A program made the position numbers and the translations under genes. Positions 14,983 to 22,391 of a stretch of 64,000 bases of DNA are shown here, one piece after another (positions within the stretch are counted from its first letter, which is position 1; each line of letters begins with the position of its first letter). This DNA is from JAEUJM01 sp044221555 (GTDB taxonomy: Bacteria; Actinomycetota; Acidimicrobiia; Acidimicrobiales; DATDAH01), in assembly GCA_044221555.1 (NCBI GenBank), contig JBGAOY010000005.1, forward strand, positions 62,001-126,000, read 5' to 3'. The notes beneath the pieces are model-generated. The model was not told the origin of the DNA, made no database searches, and saw only the letters and a program-made list of their open reading frames with translations.

Positions 14983-16101
14983 GTGGCCGACCCGATCGAG
15001 GAACTGGTCCGACGGGCGCACCGGGAGATCGACGACGGCCTGCTTCCGGCCTGCCAGTTGGCGGTCGCCCAGCACGGCGACCTGCTGCTGTACGAGACGA
15101 TCGGCGACGCCGCGCCGGACAGCCGCTTCGTGATCTTCTCCTGCACCAAGCCGTTCGTGGCGTCGGCGATCTGGCAGCTGCTGGGAGAGGGCGCCCTGGA
15201 CCCCGCGCAGCGCATCGCCGAGCTGATCCCCGAGTTCGCCACCAACGGCAAGGAGGTGGTCACCCTCGAACAGGTGCTGCTGCACACCAGCGGGTTCCCC
15301 TACGCACCACTCGGCCATCCCGCCTGGGCCGATCGACGGGCCCGGCTCGACGCGTTCGCGTCCTGGCGCCTGAACTGGGAGCCCGGCAGCCGCTTCGAGT
15401 ACCACGCCACCTCGGCCCACTGGGTGCTGGCCGAGCTGATCGAGCGCCTCGACGGCGAGGACTTCCGTGCCGCTGTACATCGCCGCGTGATCGAACCGCT
15501 GGGCCTGGCTCACTTCCGGTTGGGCGTCCCTGCCGAGGACCAGGGCGACGTGAACCGGGTGGTCGGGGTCGGCGAGCGCCCCACGACCGAGGAGATCGAA
15601 CAGGTCACCGGCCTCAAGGGCATCTCGGCCGACGTCCTCACCGCCGGGCTGAGCGACGAGGTGTTCATCGCGCTGAGCGAGCCCGAGCAGGTGGCGGTCG
15701 GTGTGCCGGGGGGCGGCGCGGTGTCCACCGCCGCCGACGTGGCCCTGTTCTACCAAGCGCTCCTGTCCAACCCCGGTGAGCTGTGGGACCCGACGGTGCT
15801 GGCCGACGTGACCAGCCGGGTGCGCAACACCTTCCCCGACCCGATGACCCAGGTGCCCGCCAACCGCTCACTGGGCCTGGTCCTCGCCGGCGACGACGGC
15901 AAGGCCAACATGCGGGGCATGGGCCACACCGTCTCGCCTGCGGCTTTCGGCCACAACGGGGCCGGCGGGCAGGTGGCGTGGGCCGATCCCGCGACCGGCC
16001 TGTCGTTCTGCTACCTCACCAACGGGTACGACGCCCACCTGTTCCGTCAGTGGCGGCGCGGTCCCAGCCTGAGCAACCGAGCCGTCGCCTGCGCCAGGTG
16101 A
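14983..16101 (+). CDS. serine hydrolase, beta-lactamase class C / esterase family
   Basis: 372 residues. SxxK motif SCTK with nucleophile Ser53 and Lys56, the Tyr motif YHATS (Tyr140, in place of YxN) and a C-terminal HNG motif near FGHNGAGG replacing KTG. No signal peptide, so it is cytoplasmic. That combination fits EstB-like esterases and beta-lactamase-like hydrolases of lipid metabolism better than antibiotic resistance. Start GTG 14983 follows a TACCCT box by eight bases. It is divergent from the regulon gene at 14899 and shares its intergenic region, so it may respond to the same regulator. Confidence 0.86.
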   Translation: MADPIEELVRRAHREIDDGLLPACQLAVAQHGDLLLYETIGDAAPDSRFVIFSCTKPFVASAIWQLLGEGALDPAQRIAELIPEFATNGKEVVTLEQVLLHTSGFPYAPLGHPAWADRRARLDAFASWRLNWEPGSRFEYHATSAHWVLAELIERLDGEDFRAAVHRRVIEPLGLAHFRLGVPAEDQGDVNRVVGVGERPTTEEIEQVTGLKGISADVLTAGLSDEVFIALSEPEQVAVGVPGGGAVSTAADVALFYQALLSNPGELWDPTVLADVTSRVRNTFPDPMTQVPANRSLGLVLAGDDGKANMRGMGHTVSPAAFGHNGAGGQVAWADPATGLSFCYLTNGYDAHLFRQWRRGPSLSNRAVACAR

Positions 16102-16177
16102 CACGATGGTCGCCCACGGGCGGCGGGCAGGAGATCGAGCCCCTGCCCGGAACACCAGCACAGGAGCGCGGACGCAG

Positions 16178-17701
16178 ATGAACCGACTGGCACCGATCGA
16201 CGCGGCCTTCGTCTACATGGAGACGCCCAGCAGCCACATGCACGTCACCGGCGTGATCATCGTCGACCCGTCGACGATGCGGGGCGGCTACTCGTTCGAG
16301 GCCATCCGGGAGATGCTGGCGTCGCGCATCCACCTGCTGCCGCCATACCGCCGCCGCCTGCTCACCGTGCCGTTCCACGTGGACGACCCGGTCTTCATCG
16401 AGGACCCCGACTTCGACATCACCAACCACGTGCACCGGGTGACCGTGCCGCCGCCGGGCAGTCGCGTCGAGCTCGCCGAGGTGATCGGCGACGTGGCCGG
16501 GAGGGCGCTCGACCGCAGCAAGCCCCTGTGGGAGACGGTGGTGGTCGAGGGCGCGGCCGACGGCAACATCGCCCTCGTGTGCAAGGTGCACCACGCCTGC
16601 ATCGACGGCGTGACCGGCGCGGACCTGATGAGCCAGCTCTTCGACCTCGAGCCCGACGCGCCGGAGCCGCCCCCGCCCACCGAGCCGTGGGTGCCCGACC
16701 GTGTCCCGTCGGACCTCGAGCTGCTGGCGGAGGCGGGCAAGTCCCGCCTCACCACGCCGCTCCGTGGCCTCCGGGGCATCGGCCGCATGGGCGCCACGGT
16801 GGTGCGCACCGCGGCGTCGGTCATCGGCCGCGACGACGGCGAGCGGTCGCCGGCGCTCCCGTTCACCGCGCCCAAGACCAAGTTCACCGGCGCCCTCACG
16901 CCCCACCGGTCGGTGGCGTTCACCCAGACCGACTTCGAGGACCTCCACGTGGTCAAGACGGTGTTCGGGGTGAAGATCAACGACGTGGTGCTGGCCGCGT
17001 GCACGTTGGCGCTGCGCCGCTACCTGCTCGACCACGACGACCTGCCCGACCGGCCGCTCGTGTCGATGGAGCCGGTGTCGGTCCACGGCCAGGACGGCCA
17101 GGAGGGCACCAACCAGGTGTCGAGCATGGCCGTGCGCCTCCCGGTCCAGCTCGAGGACCCGGTCGACCAACTCCTGGAGATCCGGGAGGACACCCTGGCG
17201 TCGAAGGAGATGCACAACGCCATCGGCGCCGACGTGCTGCGCGACCTCACCCAGTTCGCGCCGCCCGTGCTGTTCAACCGGGCCATGCGCCTCTACTCCA
17301 GCATGGGCCTGGCCAGCCACCACCGGCCGGTCCAGAACCTGGTGATCTCCAACGTGCCGGGCCCGCCCATCCCGCTCTACTGCGCGGGTGCCCGGGTGGT
17401 GGCGGTCTACCCCTTCGGCCCCCTCATCGAGGGGGCGGGCATCAACATCACGGTCCTGTCGAACATGGGCAACATGGACTTCGGCGTGATCGGCTGCACC
17501 GAGACCGCCCCCGACCTGTGGGACCTGGCCGACGGCTTCGCGCAGGCCGTGAAAGACCTGCGGGCCGCCGCCGACAGCGTGGTGGAGGAGCAGGTCCTCG
17601 CGGAGCAGGCCGCCGAAGTGGCCGCACCCGCGAAGAAGCCGCCGGCGAGGAAACGGGCACCCCGCAAGCGCGCCGCGACGAAGGCCGCAGACCCCGGCTG
17701 A
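16178..17701 (+). CDS. wax ester synthase / diacylglycerol acyltransferase (WS/DGAT)
   Basis: 507 residues, a usual length. It opens MNRLAPIDAAFVYMETP and carries the acyltransferase motif HHACIDG with His138, His139 and Asp143. The second half holds the family block LVISNVPGP near residue 390. It should esterify acyl-CoA with diacylglycerol or an alcohol to make storage lipid. CAGGAG seven bases upstream supports ATG 16178. The last ~30 residues are an Ala/Lys/Arg/Pro tail (KKPPARKRAPRKRAATK) like histone-H1-type basic tails and unlike typical WS/DGAT ends. Located 76 bp after the serine hydrolase, possibly in one operon. Confidence 0.9.
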   Translation: MNRLAPIDAAFVYMETPSSHMHVTGVIIVDPSTMRGGYSFEAIREMLASRIHLLPPYRRRLLTVPFHVDDPVFIEDPDFDITNHVHRVTVPPPGSRVELAEVIGDVAGRALDRSKPLWETVVVEGAADGNIALVCKVHHACIDGVTGADLMSQLFDLEPDAPEPPPPTEPWVPDRVPSDLELLAEAGKSRLTTPLRGLRGIGRMGATVVRTAASVIGRDDGERSPALPFTAPKTKFTGALTPHRSVAFTQTDFEDLHVVKTVFGVKINDVVLAACTLALRRYLLDHDDLPDRPLVSMEPVSVHGQDGQEGTNQVSSMAVRLPVQLEDPVDQLLEIREDTLASKEMHNAIGADVLRDLTQFAPPVLFNRAMRLYSSMGLASHHRPVQNLVISNVPGPPIPLYCAGARVVAVYPFGPLIEGAGINITVLSNMGNMDFGVIGCTETAPDLWDLADGFAQAVKDLRAAADSVVEEQVLAEQAAEVAAPAKKPPARKRAPRKRAATKAADPG

Positions 17702-17728
17702 CCTCGCCACCCGAGGGGCGCTTCGGCG

Positions 17729-19360
17729 TCAGGGCCGGGACGCCACCAGTTCGTGCTCGAAGGCGAAGGCGGTGGCCCCGGCCCGGGACGTGACGCCGAT
17801 CTTGGTGAAGATGTTGGAGAGGTGCCGTGACACCGTCTTGGCGCTGAGGTGGAGCTCGGCGGCCATCTCGTTGTTGGTGAGGCCGGCCGCGATCAGGCGC
17901 AGCACCTCGACCTCGCGCTCGGTCAGACCGGCGGGCAGTGCGGCCCGGCCGCCCTGCAGCACCAGGCGAGCGTCGGCCCCGGCCCCGATCCGGTCGAAGA
18001 GGCCCGCAGCGGCCGCGAACGCCTGCAGGGCGCCGGCCTCGTCGCCGCGGTCGCGGAGGGCCTGGCCCAGCAGGGTGCGGGTGGTGGCGACCTCGTAGGG
18101 AACGTCGAGCGCCTGCCACTTGTCCACGGCGCCCTGCAGCGAGGTGACGGCGGCAGGGTCGCGTTGGGCCAGCTGCAGTCGACCGCGGGACGAGGCCACG
18201 GTGGCCGCCAGCATCGGCGTGCCGGCGGTGGCGAGGATGTCGTCCAGCTCGTCCACCGCCGCGACCGCCGCGTCCAGGTCGCCGGCGGCGATGGCCACGT
18301 GCACCTGCACGGGCAGCAGCGAGGCGCGGGCCAGACGGTTGGAGGTGGTGTCCTGCAGGCACCCGTCGATGATCGACCGGGCCGCGTTGACGCGCCCCTG
18401 GGCCAGCCGCAGCAACGCCCGGGAGCCGCAGGGCCTGCCGGACAGCTCCTGCGCGGCGTCGAAGGCCTCCTCGGCCCGATCCAGGTCACCGAGGCGCCGG
18501 CGGATGTCGCCCATCTCTGCGTAGGCCGCGGCGGTGTTGGGCAGGTGGCTGCCCCGCAGCTCCTCACAGGCCTGCTCGGCCTCGCGCTCGGCCTCGGCCA
18601 GTGATCCCCGGCGCTTGAGCACCACGGCCCGGTGGACCCGGCAGATGCCGGGGAAGATGGCGAAGGGGTGTTGCTGCGCCCAGCGCATGGTTGCCTCGGT
18701 CCACTCGGCGGCCCGGTCCAGGTCGCCCAGCTCCTCGCAGGCACTGATCAGGCTGCAGTACACCTTGCCCGTCGCGTACGGCCCCAGCCGGCCCTCGACC
18801 GCGAACAGCATGGCCTCGTCCAGGTGCCCCATGCCGTCGGCGATCTCACCCTCGTCGATAAGCACGCGGCCCTTGGTCTGCAACGCTTCGGCCTCGAGGT
18901 TCGCCGAGCGGAGGCGCCGCGCCAAGGTGAGCGCCGAGTCGGTCAGGGCCAGGGCACCGTCGAGGTCGCCTGCGCCGTGGGCCAGCTCCGCCTCGCGCAG
19001 CAGCAGCGCCCCGTGCTCGGCGCAGTCCGGCACGTCCCCGAGGGCCCGCCGCGCCCTGCGCAGCCAGGCACCGGAGATGGCCGTGCGGGCCTTGAAGCCG
19101 TGGTGCTCGTAGAGCCACACCGCGCACTGCCCGGCGCGCCGATCGTCGCCGAGTTCGTCGTAGAGCCGATAGGCCCGCTCGCGCGCCTCGATGCATTCGT
19201 CGAGGCGACCGAGCCACCACGCCGCCTCGGCCTGGACGTCGGCGCGGTCGGCTTCGAGCAGAGGCGAATCGACCACGGCGTTCGCGGCCGTCAGTCGCGC
19301 CGCGCCCCAGTCGCAGCGCGAGGCCGCCTCGCGGGCTGGGGTCAGTGGGTCGGGATCCAC
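17729..19360 (-). CDS. TPR-repeat LuxR-family transcriptional regulator
   Basis: 543 residues from GTG 19360. The bulk is alpha-helical repeats of TPR type (for example WWLGRLDECIEARERAYRLY, ERAEEAF-like units). The C-terminal ~65 residues are a LuxR/GerE helix-turn-helix: LTEREVEVLRLIAAGLTNNE, then LSAKTVSRHLSNIFTKI. There is no N-terminal ATPase (no Walker A), so it is shorter than MalT/LAL regulators. It follows the cupin gene by 41 bp and probably forms an operon with it. The open frame upstream of 19360 overlaps the cupin gene in another frame and is not used. Confidence 0.82.
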   Translation of the reverse strand: MDPDPLTPAREAASRCDWGAARLTAANAVVDSPLLEADRADVQAEAAWWLGRLDECIEARERAYRLYDELGDDRRAGQCAVWLYEHHGFKARTAISGAWLRRARRALGDVPDCAEHGALLLREAELAHGAGDLDGALALTDSALTLARRLRSANLEAEALQTKGRVLIDEGEIADGMGHLDEAMLFAVEGRLGPYATGKVYCSLISACEELGDLDRAAEWTEATMRWAQQHPFAIFPGICRVHRAVVLKRRGSLAEAEREAEQACEELRGSHLPNTAAAYAEMGDIRRRLGDLDRAEEAFDAAQELSGRPCGSRALLRLAQGRVNAARSIIDGCLQDTTSNRLARASLLPVQVHVAIAAGDLDAAVAAVDELDDILATAGTPMLAATVASSRGRLQLAQRDPAAVTSLQGAVDKWQALDVPYEVATTRTLLGQALRDRGDEAGALQAFAAAAGLFDRIGAGADARLVLQGGRAALPAGLTEREVEVLRLIAAGLTNNEMAAELHLSAKTVSRHLSNIFTKIGVTSRAGATAFAFEHELVASRP

Positions 19361-19401
19361 GGCGGTCAGCCTCGCGCGCCCGGGGCCCGGCTGGCGCCGG
19401 T

Positions 19402-19776
19402 TCAGGAGGTGGGGGCCAGCTGGGCACCCACGTGCTCGAGCACCGGACGCAGCTCGTCCGCCGGGCTGAATTCGATGAACGTCACGCCCTCGTCGGTCCA
19501 GCCCGTGTGCCCACCCGGCCAGTAGTACAGGTCGCCAGCCGAGCTCGTCTCCTCGCTGCCGTCGGCGTACCTCAGATGGATCGAGCCGCTGAGCACGTAC
19601 CCCCAGTGCGCGCACTGGCACCTGTCGTCGGGCAGGCCTTTGAACAGTGGGGTGAAGTCGGCGCCGGGCGGCAGGGTCAGGTGGCGGACGAGCTGGCCGC
19701 CCCATTCCTCACCCCGCGTCACGATCGCGCCGGCCTTCAGCTCGATGTCGATCTCGTTCTCCGCAGCACGCATCAT
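19402..19776 (-). CDS. small cupin-domain protein
   Basis: 124 residues from ATG 19776, with GGAGACC just upstream. One cupin barrel: CAHWGYVLSGSIHLRYADG holds the G(X)5-6H-type first motif and GDLYYWPGGHTGW the second, with His in place to bind a metal. Unusual is a Cys-rich start of motif 1 (CQCAHWG). Located upstream of the TPR-LuxR gene in the same direction; a cupin next to a regulator often senses a small molecule, but that is inference. Confidence 0.8.
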   Translation of the reverse strand: MMRAAENEIDIELKAGAIVTRGEEWGGQLVRHLTLPPGADFTPLFKGLPDDRCQCAHWGYVLSGSIHLRYADGSEETSSAGDLYYWPGGHTGWTDEGVTFIEFSPADELRPVLEHVGAQLAPTS

Positions 19777-20123
19777 GGTCTCCGTTCGCTCGGTGCCCCG
19801 GACCTCCCGGTGCACCAGACGATGGTCCCCCGTCCGGCCGGGCCCCCGCATCGGCTGCGCGCACCAACTCCCAGGGGTGCGTGCCAGCCCGAATGGGGTG
19901 TTCGTCCCACGGGTCGGGTTCACGATCGCGGCTGGTGTGGGGCGTGTGGCCGATGACGAGGCACGCGTCGATGGGCGACACTCGACCTGTGACCGACGAG
20001 GACAGCGCTCGCTCAGTGACGAACCTCATCGATGCCGGACGCGACCGGGAAGCCGCCCATCAGGGCGCCCGCCCACGGGTCACGGACTCGACCCCACCAG
20101 TTCCCGACCAGAACCGAGATCGC
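19777..20123. other. 347-bp divergent region without a firm gene
   Basis: Between the cupin (minus) and DinB-like (plus) genes. The plus frame into the DinB gene is open from 19881. A GACACT hexamer at 19977-19982 lies six bases before the in-frame GTG 19989, so a leaderless start there (adding 45 residues) is possible. I see no other conserved feature. Confidence 0.4.
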
Positions 20124-20663
20124 ATGGACCCCCTCACCCAGCTCGACCAGCTCGCCCCCCTGCTCGGCCAGGTGGTCGGCGGGATCAGCCCGGACCAGCT
20201 CGACGCCCCCACCCCCTGCCGCGAGTTCACCGTGCGCGGCGTGCTCGAGCACATGGTCGGTGGGGCGACCGCGTTCGCCGCCGCCTTCCGCGGTACGGCA
20301 CCGACGGCACCCGACCTGGCCGACCCGTTGGCCGCCTTCGGTCCTGCGTTGGGTGACCTCGGCGCCGCCATCAGCGCACCTGGGGCGCTCGACCGGACGG
20401 TCGCGGCGCCGTTCGGTGACGTGCCGGGTGAGACCTTCGCCCGTTTCGTGGTGCTCGACGGCCTGGTGCACGGCTGGGACATGGCCGTCGCCACCGGTCA
20501 GGACTACGACCCTCCGGCCGAGCTGGTGGCGGCGGTCGACGCCTTCGCCCGTGGTGCGATCGACCCGCTGCGGGACGGGACCACCTTCGACGAGGCCGTG
20601 ACACCTGCCGAGGGAGCAACGCCCATCGAGCGCCTCGCCGCCTACACCGGCCGTCGACGCTGA
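20124..20663 (+). CDS. DinB / mycothiol maleylpyruvate isomerase-like protein (TIGR03086 type)
   Basis: 179 residues from ATG 20124, where the family's usual N-terminus begins (MDPLTQLDQL, then PTPCREFTVRGVLEHMVGG). His in LEHMVGG and His in GLVHGWDMAVATG match the metal-binding positions of the DinB four-helix bundle; the C-terminal helical region is family-typical. Members use or handle thiol cofactors such as mycothiol, fitting an actinobacterium. A leaderless start at GTG 19989 would give a 224-residue form with a disordered extension. Ends 34 bp from the convergent ligase gene. Confidence 0.82.
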   Translation: MDPLTQLDQLAPLLGQVVGGISPDQLDAPTPCREFTVRGVLEHMVGGATAFAAAFRGTAPTAPDLADPLAAFGPALGDLGAAISAPGALDRTVAAPFGDVPGETFARFVVLDGLVHGWDMAVATGQDYDPPAELVAAVDAFARGAIDPLRDGTTFDEAVTPAEGATPIERLAAYTGRRR

Positions 20664-20697
20664 CCGGTCGCCACGCGGTGGCCGGCACCACGCTTCG

Positions 20698-22365
20698 TCA
20701 GGCGCCGGCGACGGCCTTGGCCCAGCGGTAGTCGGCCTTGCCCACCGGCGAGCGCACCACCTCGTCGACCAGCACCACCGATCGCGGGGTCTTGTAGCCG
20801 GCCAGGTGCGCGCGGCAGTGGGCGATGAGCGTCTCGGGGTCGGGGGTGGTGCCCGGCGTCGGCTGCACGACCGCGGCGACCGCCTGGCCCCACCGCTCGT
20901 CGTCCACGCCGACCACCAGCGCGTCGTAGACGGTGTCATGGGCCTTCAGGACCGCCTCGACCTCCTCGGGAAACACCTTCTCGCCGCCGGTGTTGATGCA
21001 GCCCGAGCCCCGGCCGAGCAGGGTGATCGACCCGTCGGCGCCCACCTGGGCCATGTCGCCGGTGACCACCCACCGATGGCCGCCGGCCTCGACGAAGGTT
21101 GCCGCGGTCTTCTCGGGGTCCTTGTGGTAGCCGAGGGGGATGTGGCCGCGCATGGCCACCCGGCCCACGGTGTCCGACCCGGGCTCGACCGGCCGCAGGT
21201 CGTCGTCGAGCACGACGGTGGCGTCGTCGAGCGGGTCGAACCGGGGCGGCCCGTCGTCGGGCTCGCCGGCAACGGCACCCGACGAGGCCCGCGCCCCCTG
21301 GGCGCCGGTCTCGGACGACCCGAACCCGTCGTTGACCACCGCCGCCGGGAAGGTGGCGGCCAGCCGGCGCCGCAGCGACGGGGTGAGCGGCGCGCCCCCC
21401 GAGCCGATGGCGAACAGCGACGACGTGTCGTAGCGGTCGTGTCCCCCGGCCGCGTCGAACGCGTCGAGCAGGGGGCGGGCCACCGCGTCGCCCACCACCA
21501 CGACCAGGTTCACCCCCTCGTCCTGGACCGCCTGCCAGATGCCGTCGGGGTCGAGCGAGCCCGGCATCAGCACCACCCGCCCACCGGCGAACAGCCACGA
21601 CAGGCTGGTCCACTGCGCGGCCGCGTGCATCAAAGGGGCAACGGGCAGGAAGGTGAAGGGCGTGTCGGTGTCCTTCACCCGCTCGAGCAACTGCTCGGGG
21701 CGCTCGACGATCCCCTCGTAACGGGTGGGGTCACCGCCACCGATGCACGCGAAGAACGCGTCCTCCTGGCGCCAGACCACCCCTTTGGGCATGCCGGTGG
21801 TGCCGCCCGTGTAGAGCACGTAGTGGTCGTCGGCGCTGCGGACGGGGAACCCGCGCGTGGGGCTCGATCCCGCGAGCGCGGTCTCGTAGTCGTCGGCCCC
21901 GACCGCGGCGAGCGCCGCGTCCGCGCCGGTGGTGCCGTCGGCCACCGCCAGGTAGGTCGTCAGACGGGGCAGGCCCGGCGCGACCTCGGCGACCTGCGGA
22001 GCGAACTCGGCGTGGTGCACCAGCGCCACGAGGTCGGCGTCGTCGAACAGGTAGGCCAACTCGTCGGCCACGTAGCGGTAGTTGACGTTGATGGGCACCG
22101 CACGGATCTTGAACGCGGCCAGGAAGCCCTCGAGGTACTCCGACCCGTTGCGCAGGTAGAGCCCGACATGGTCGCCGGCGCGCACCCCCCGGCCAACGAG
22201 GACGTGGGCCAGCCGGTTGGCCCGCTCCTCGATGGCGCCGTAGGTGAGCCGGCGCGGGTTCGGTCCGCCCACCACGACCAGCGCCTCGCGGTGGGCCACC
22301 ACGTCGGCCGCGCACTCCCAGATGTCGGCGAAGTTGAACCGGGTGGGCGGCGTCGGACTGGTCAC
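20698..22365 (-). CDS. FadD-type acyl-CoA synthetase
   Basis: 555 residues from GTG 22365. The AMP-binding P-loop YTGGTTGMPKGVVWRQED (about 185-202) is the form found in mycobacterial FadD19/FadD17-like ligases of sterol side-chain and fatty-acid activation. The adenylation core follows, with GFGSSE, GRVAMRG and VTGDMAQV, and the C-terminal lysine region GRGSGCINTGGEKVFPEEVE. It should activate a fatty or sterol-derived acid as acyl-AMP, then acyl-CoA. TAGGGT lies six bases upstream of the start, indicating a leaderless transcript. Divergent from the M23 gene across 26 bp. Confidence 0.9.
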   Translation of the reverse strand: MTSPTPPTRFNFADIWECAADVVAHREALVVVGGPNPRRLTYGAIEERANRLAHVLVGRGVRAGDHVGLYLRNGSEYLEGFLAAFKIRAVPINVNYRYVADELAYLFDDADLVALVHHAEFAPQVAEVAPGLPRLTTYLAVADGTTGADAALAAVGADDYETALAGSSPTRGFPVRSADDHYVLYTGGTTGMPKGVVWRQEDAFFACIGGGDPTRYEGIVERPEQLLERVKDTDTPFTFLPVAPLMHAAAQWTSLSWLFAGGRVVLMPGSLDPDGIWQAVQDEGVNLVVVVGDAVARPLLDAFDAAGGHDRYDTSSLFAIGSGGAPLTPSLRRRLAATFPAAVVNDGFGSSETGAQGARASSGAVAGEPDDGPPRFDPLDDATVVLDDDLRPVEPGSDTVGRVAMRGHIPLGYHKDPEKTAATFVEAGGHRWVVTGDMAQVGADGSITLLGRGSGCINTGGEKVFPEEVEAVLKAHDTVYDALVVGVDDERWGQAVAAVVQPTPGTTPDPETLIAHCRAHLAGYKTPRSVVLVDEVVRSPVGKADYRWAKAVAGA

Positions 22366-22371
22366 GGCCTG

Positions 22372-22377
22372 ACCCTA
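22372..22377 (-). promoter_or_regulatory. -10 box TAGGGT of leaderless promoter
   Basis: Minus-strand TANNNT hexamer ending six bases before GTG 22365. Confidence 0.55.
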
Positions 22378-22391
22378 GCGACCACCATGGA

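Noticed and set aside
14983..16101. Beta-lactam resistance gene
   Set aside because: No signal peptide, YxN replaced by YHA and KTG by HNG; more like an esterase.
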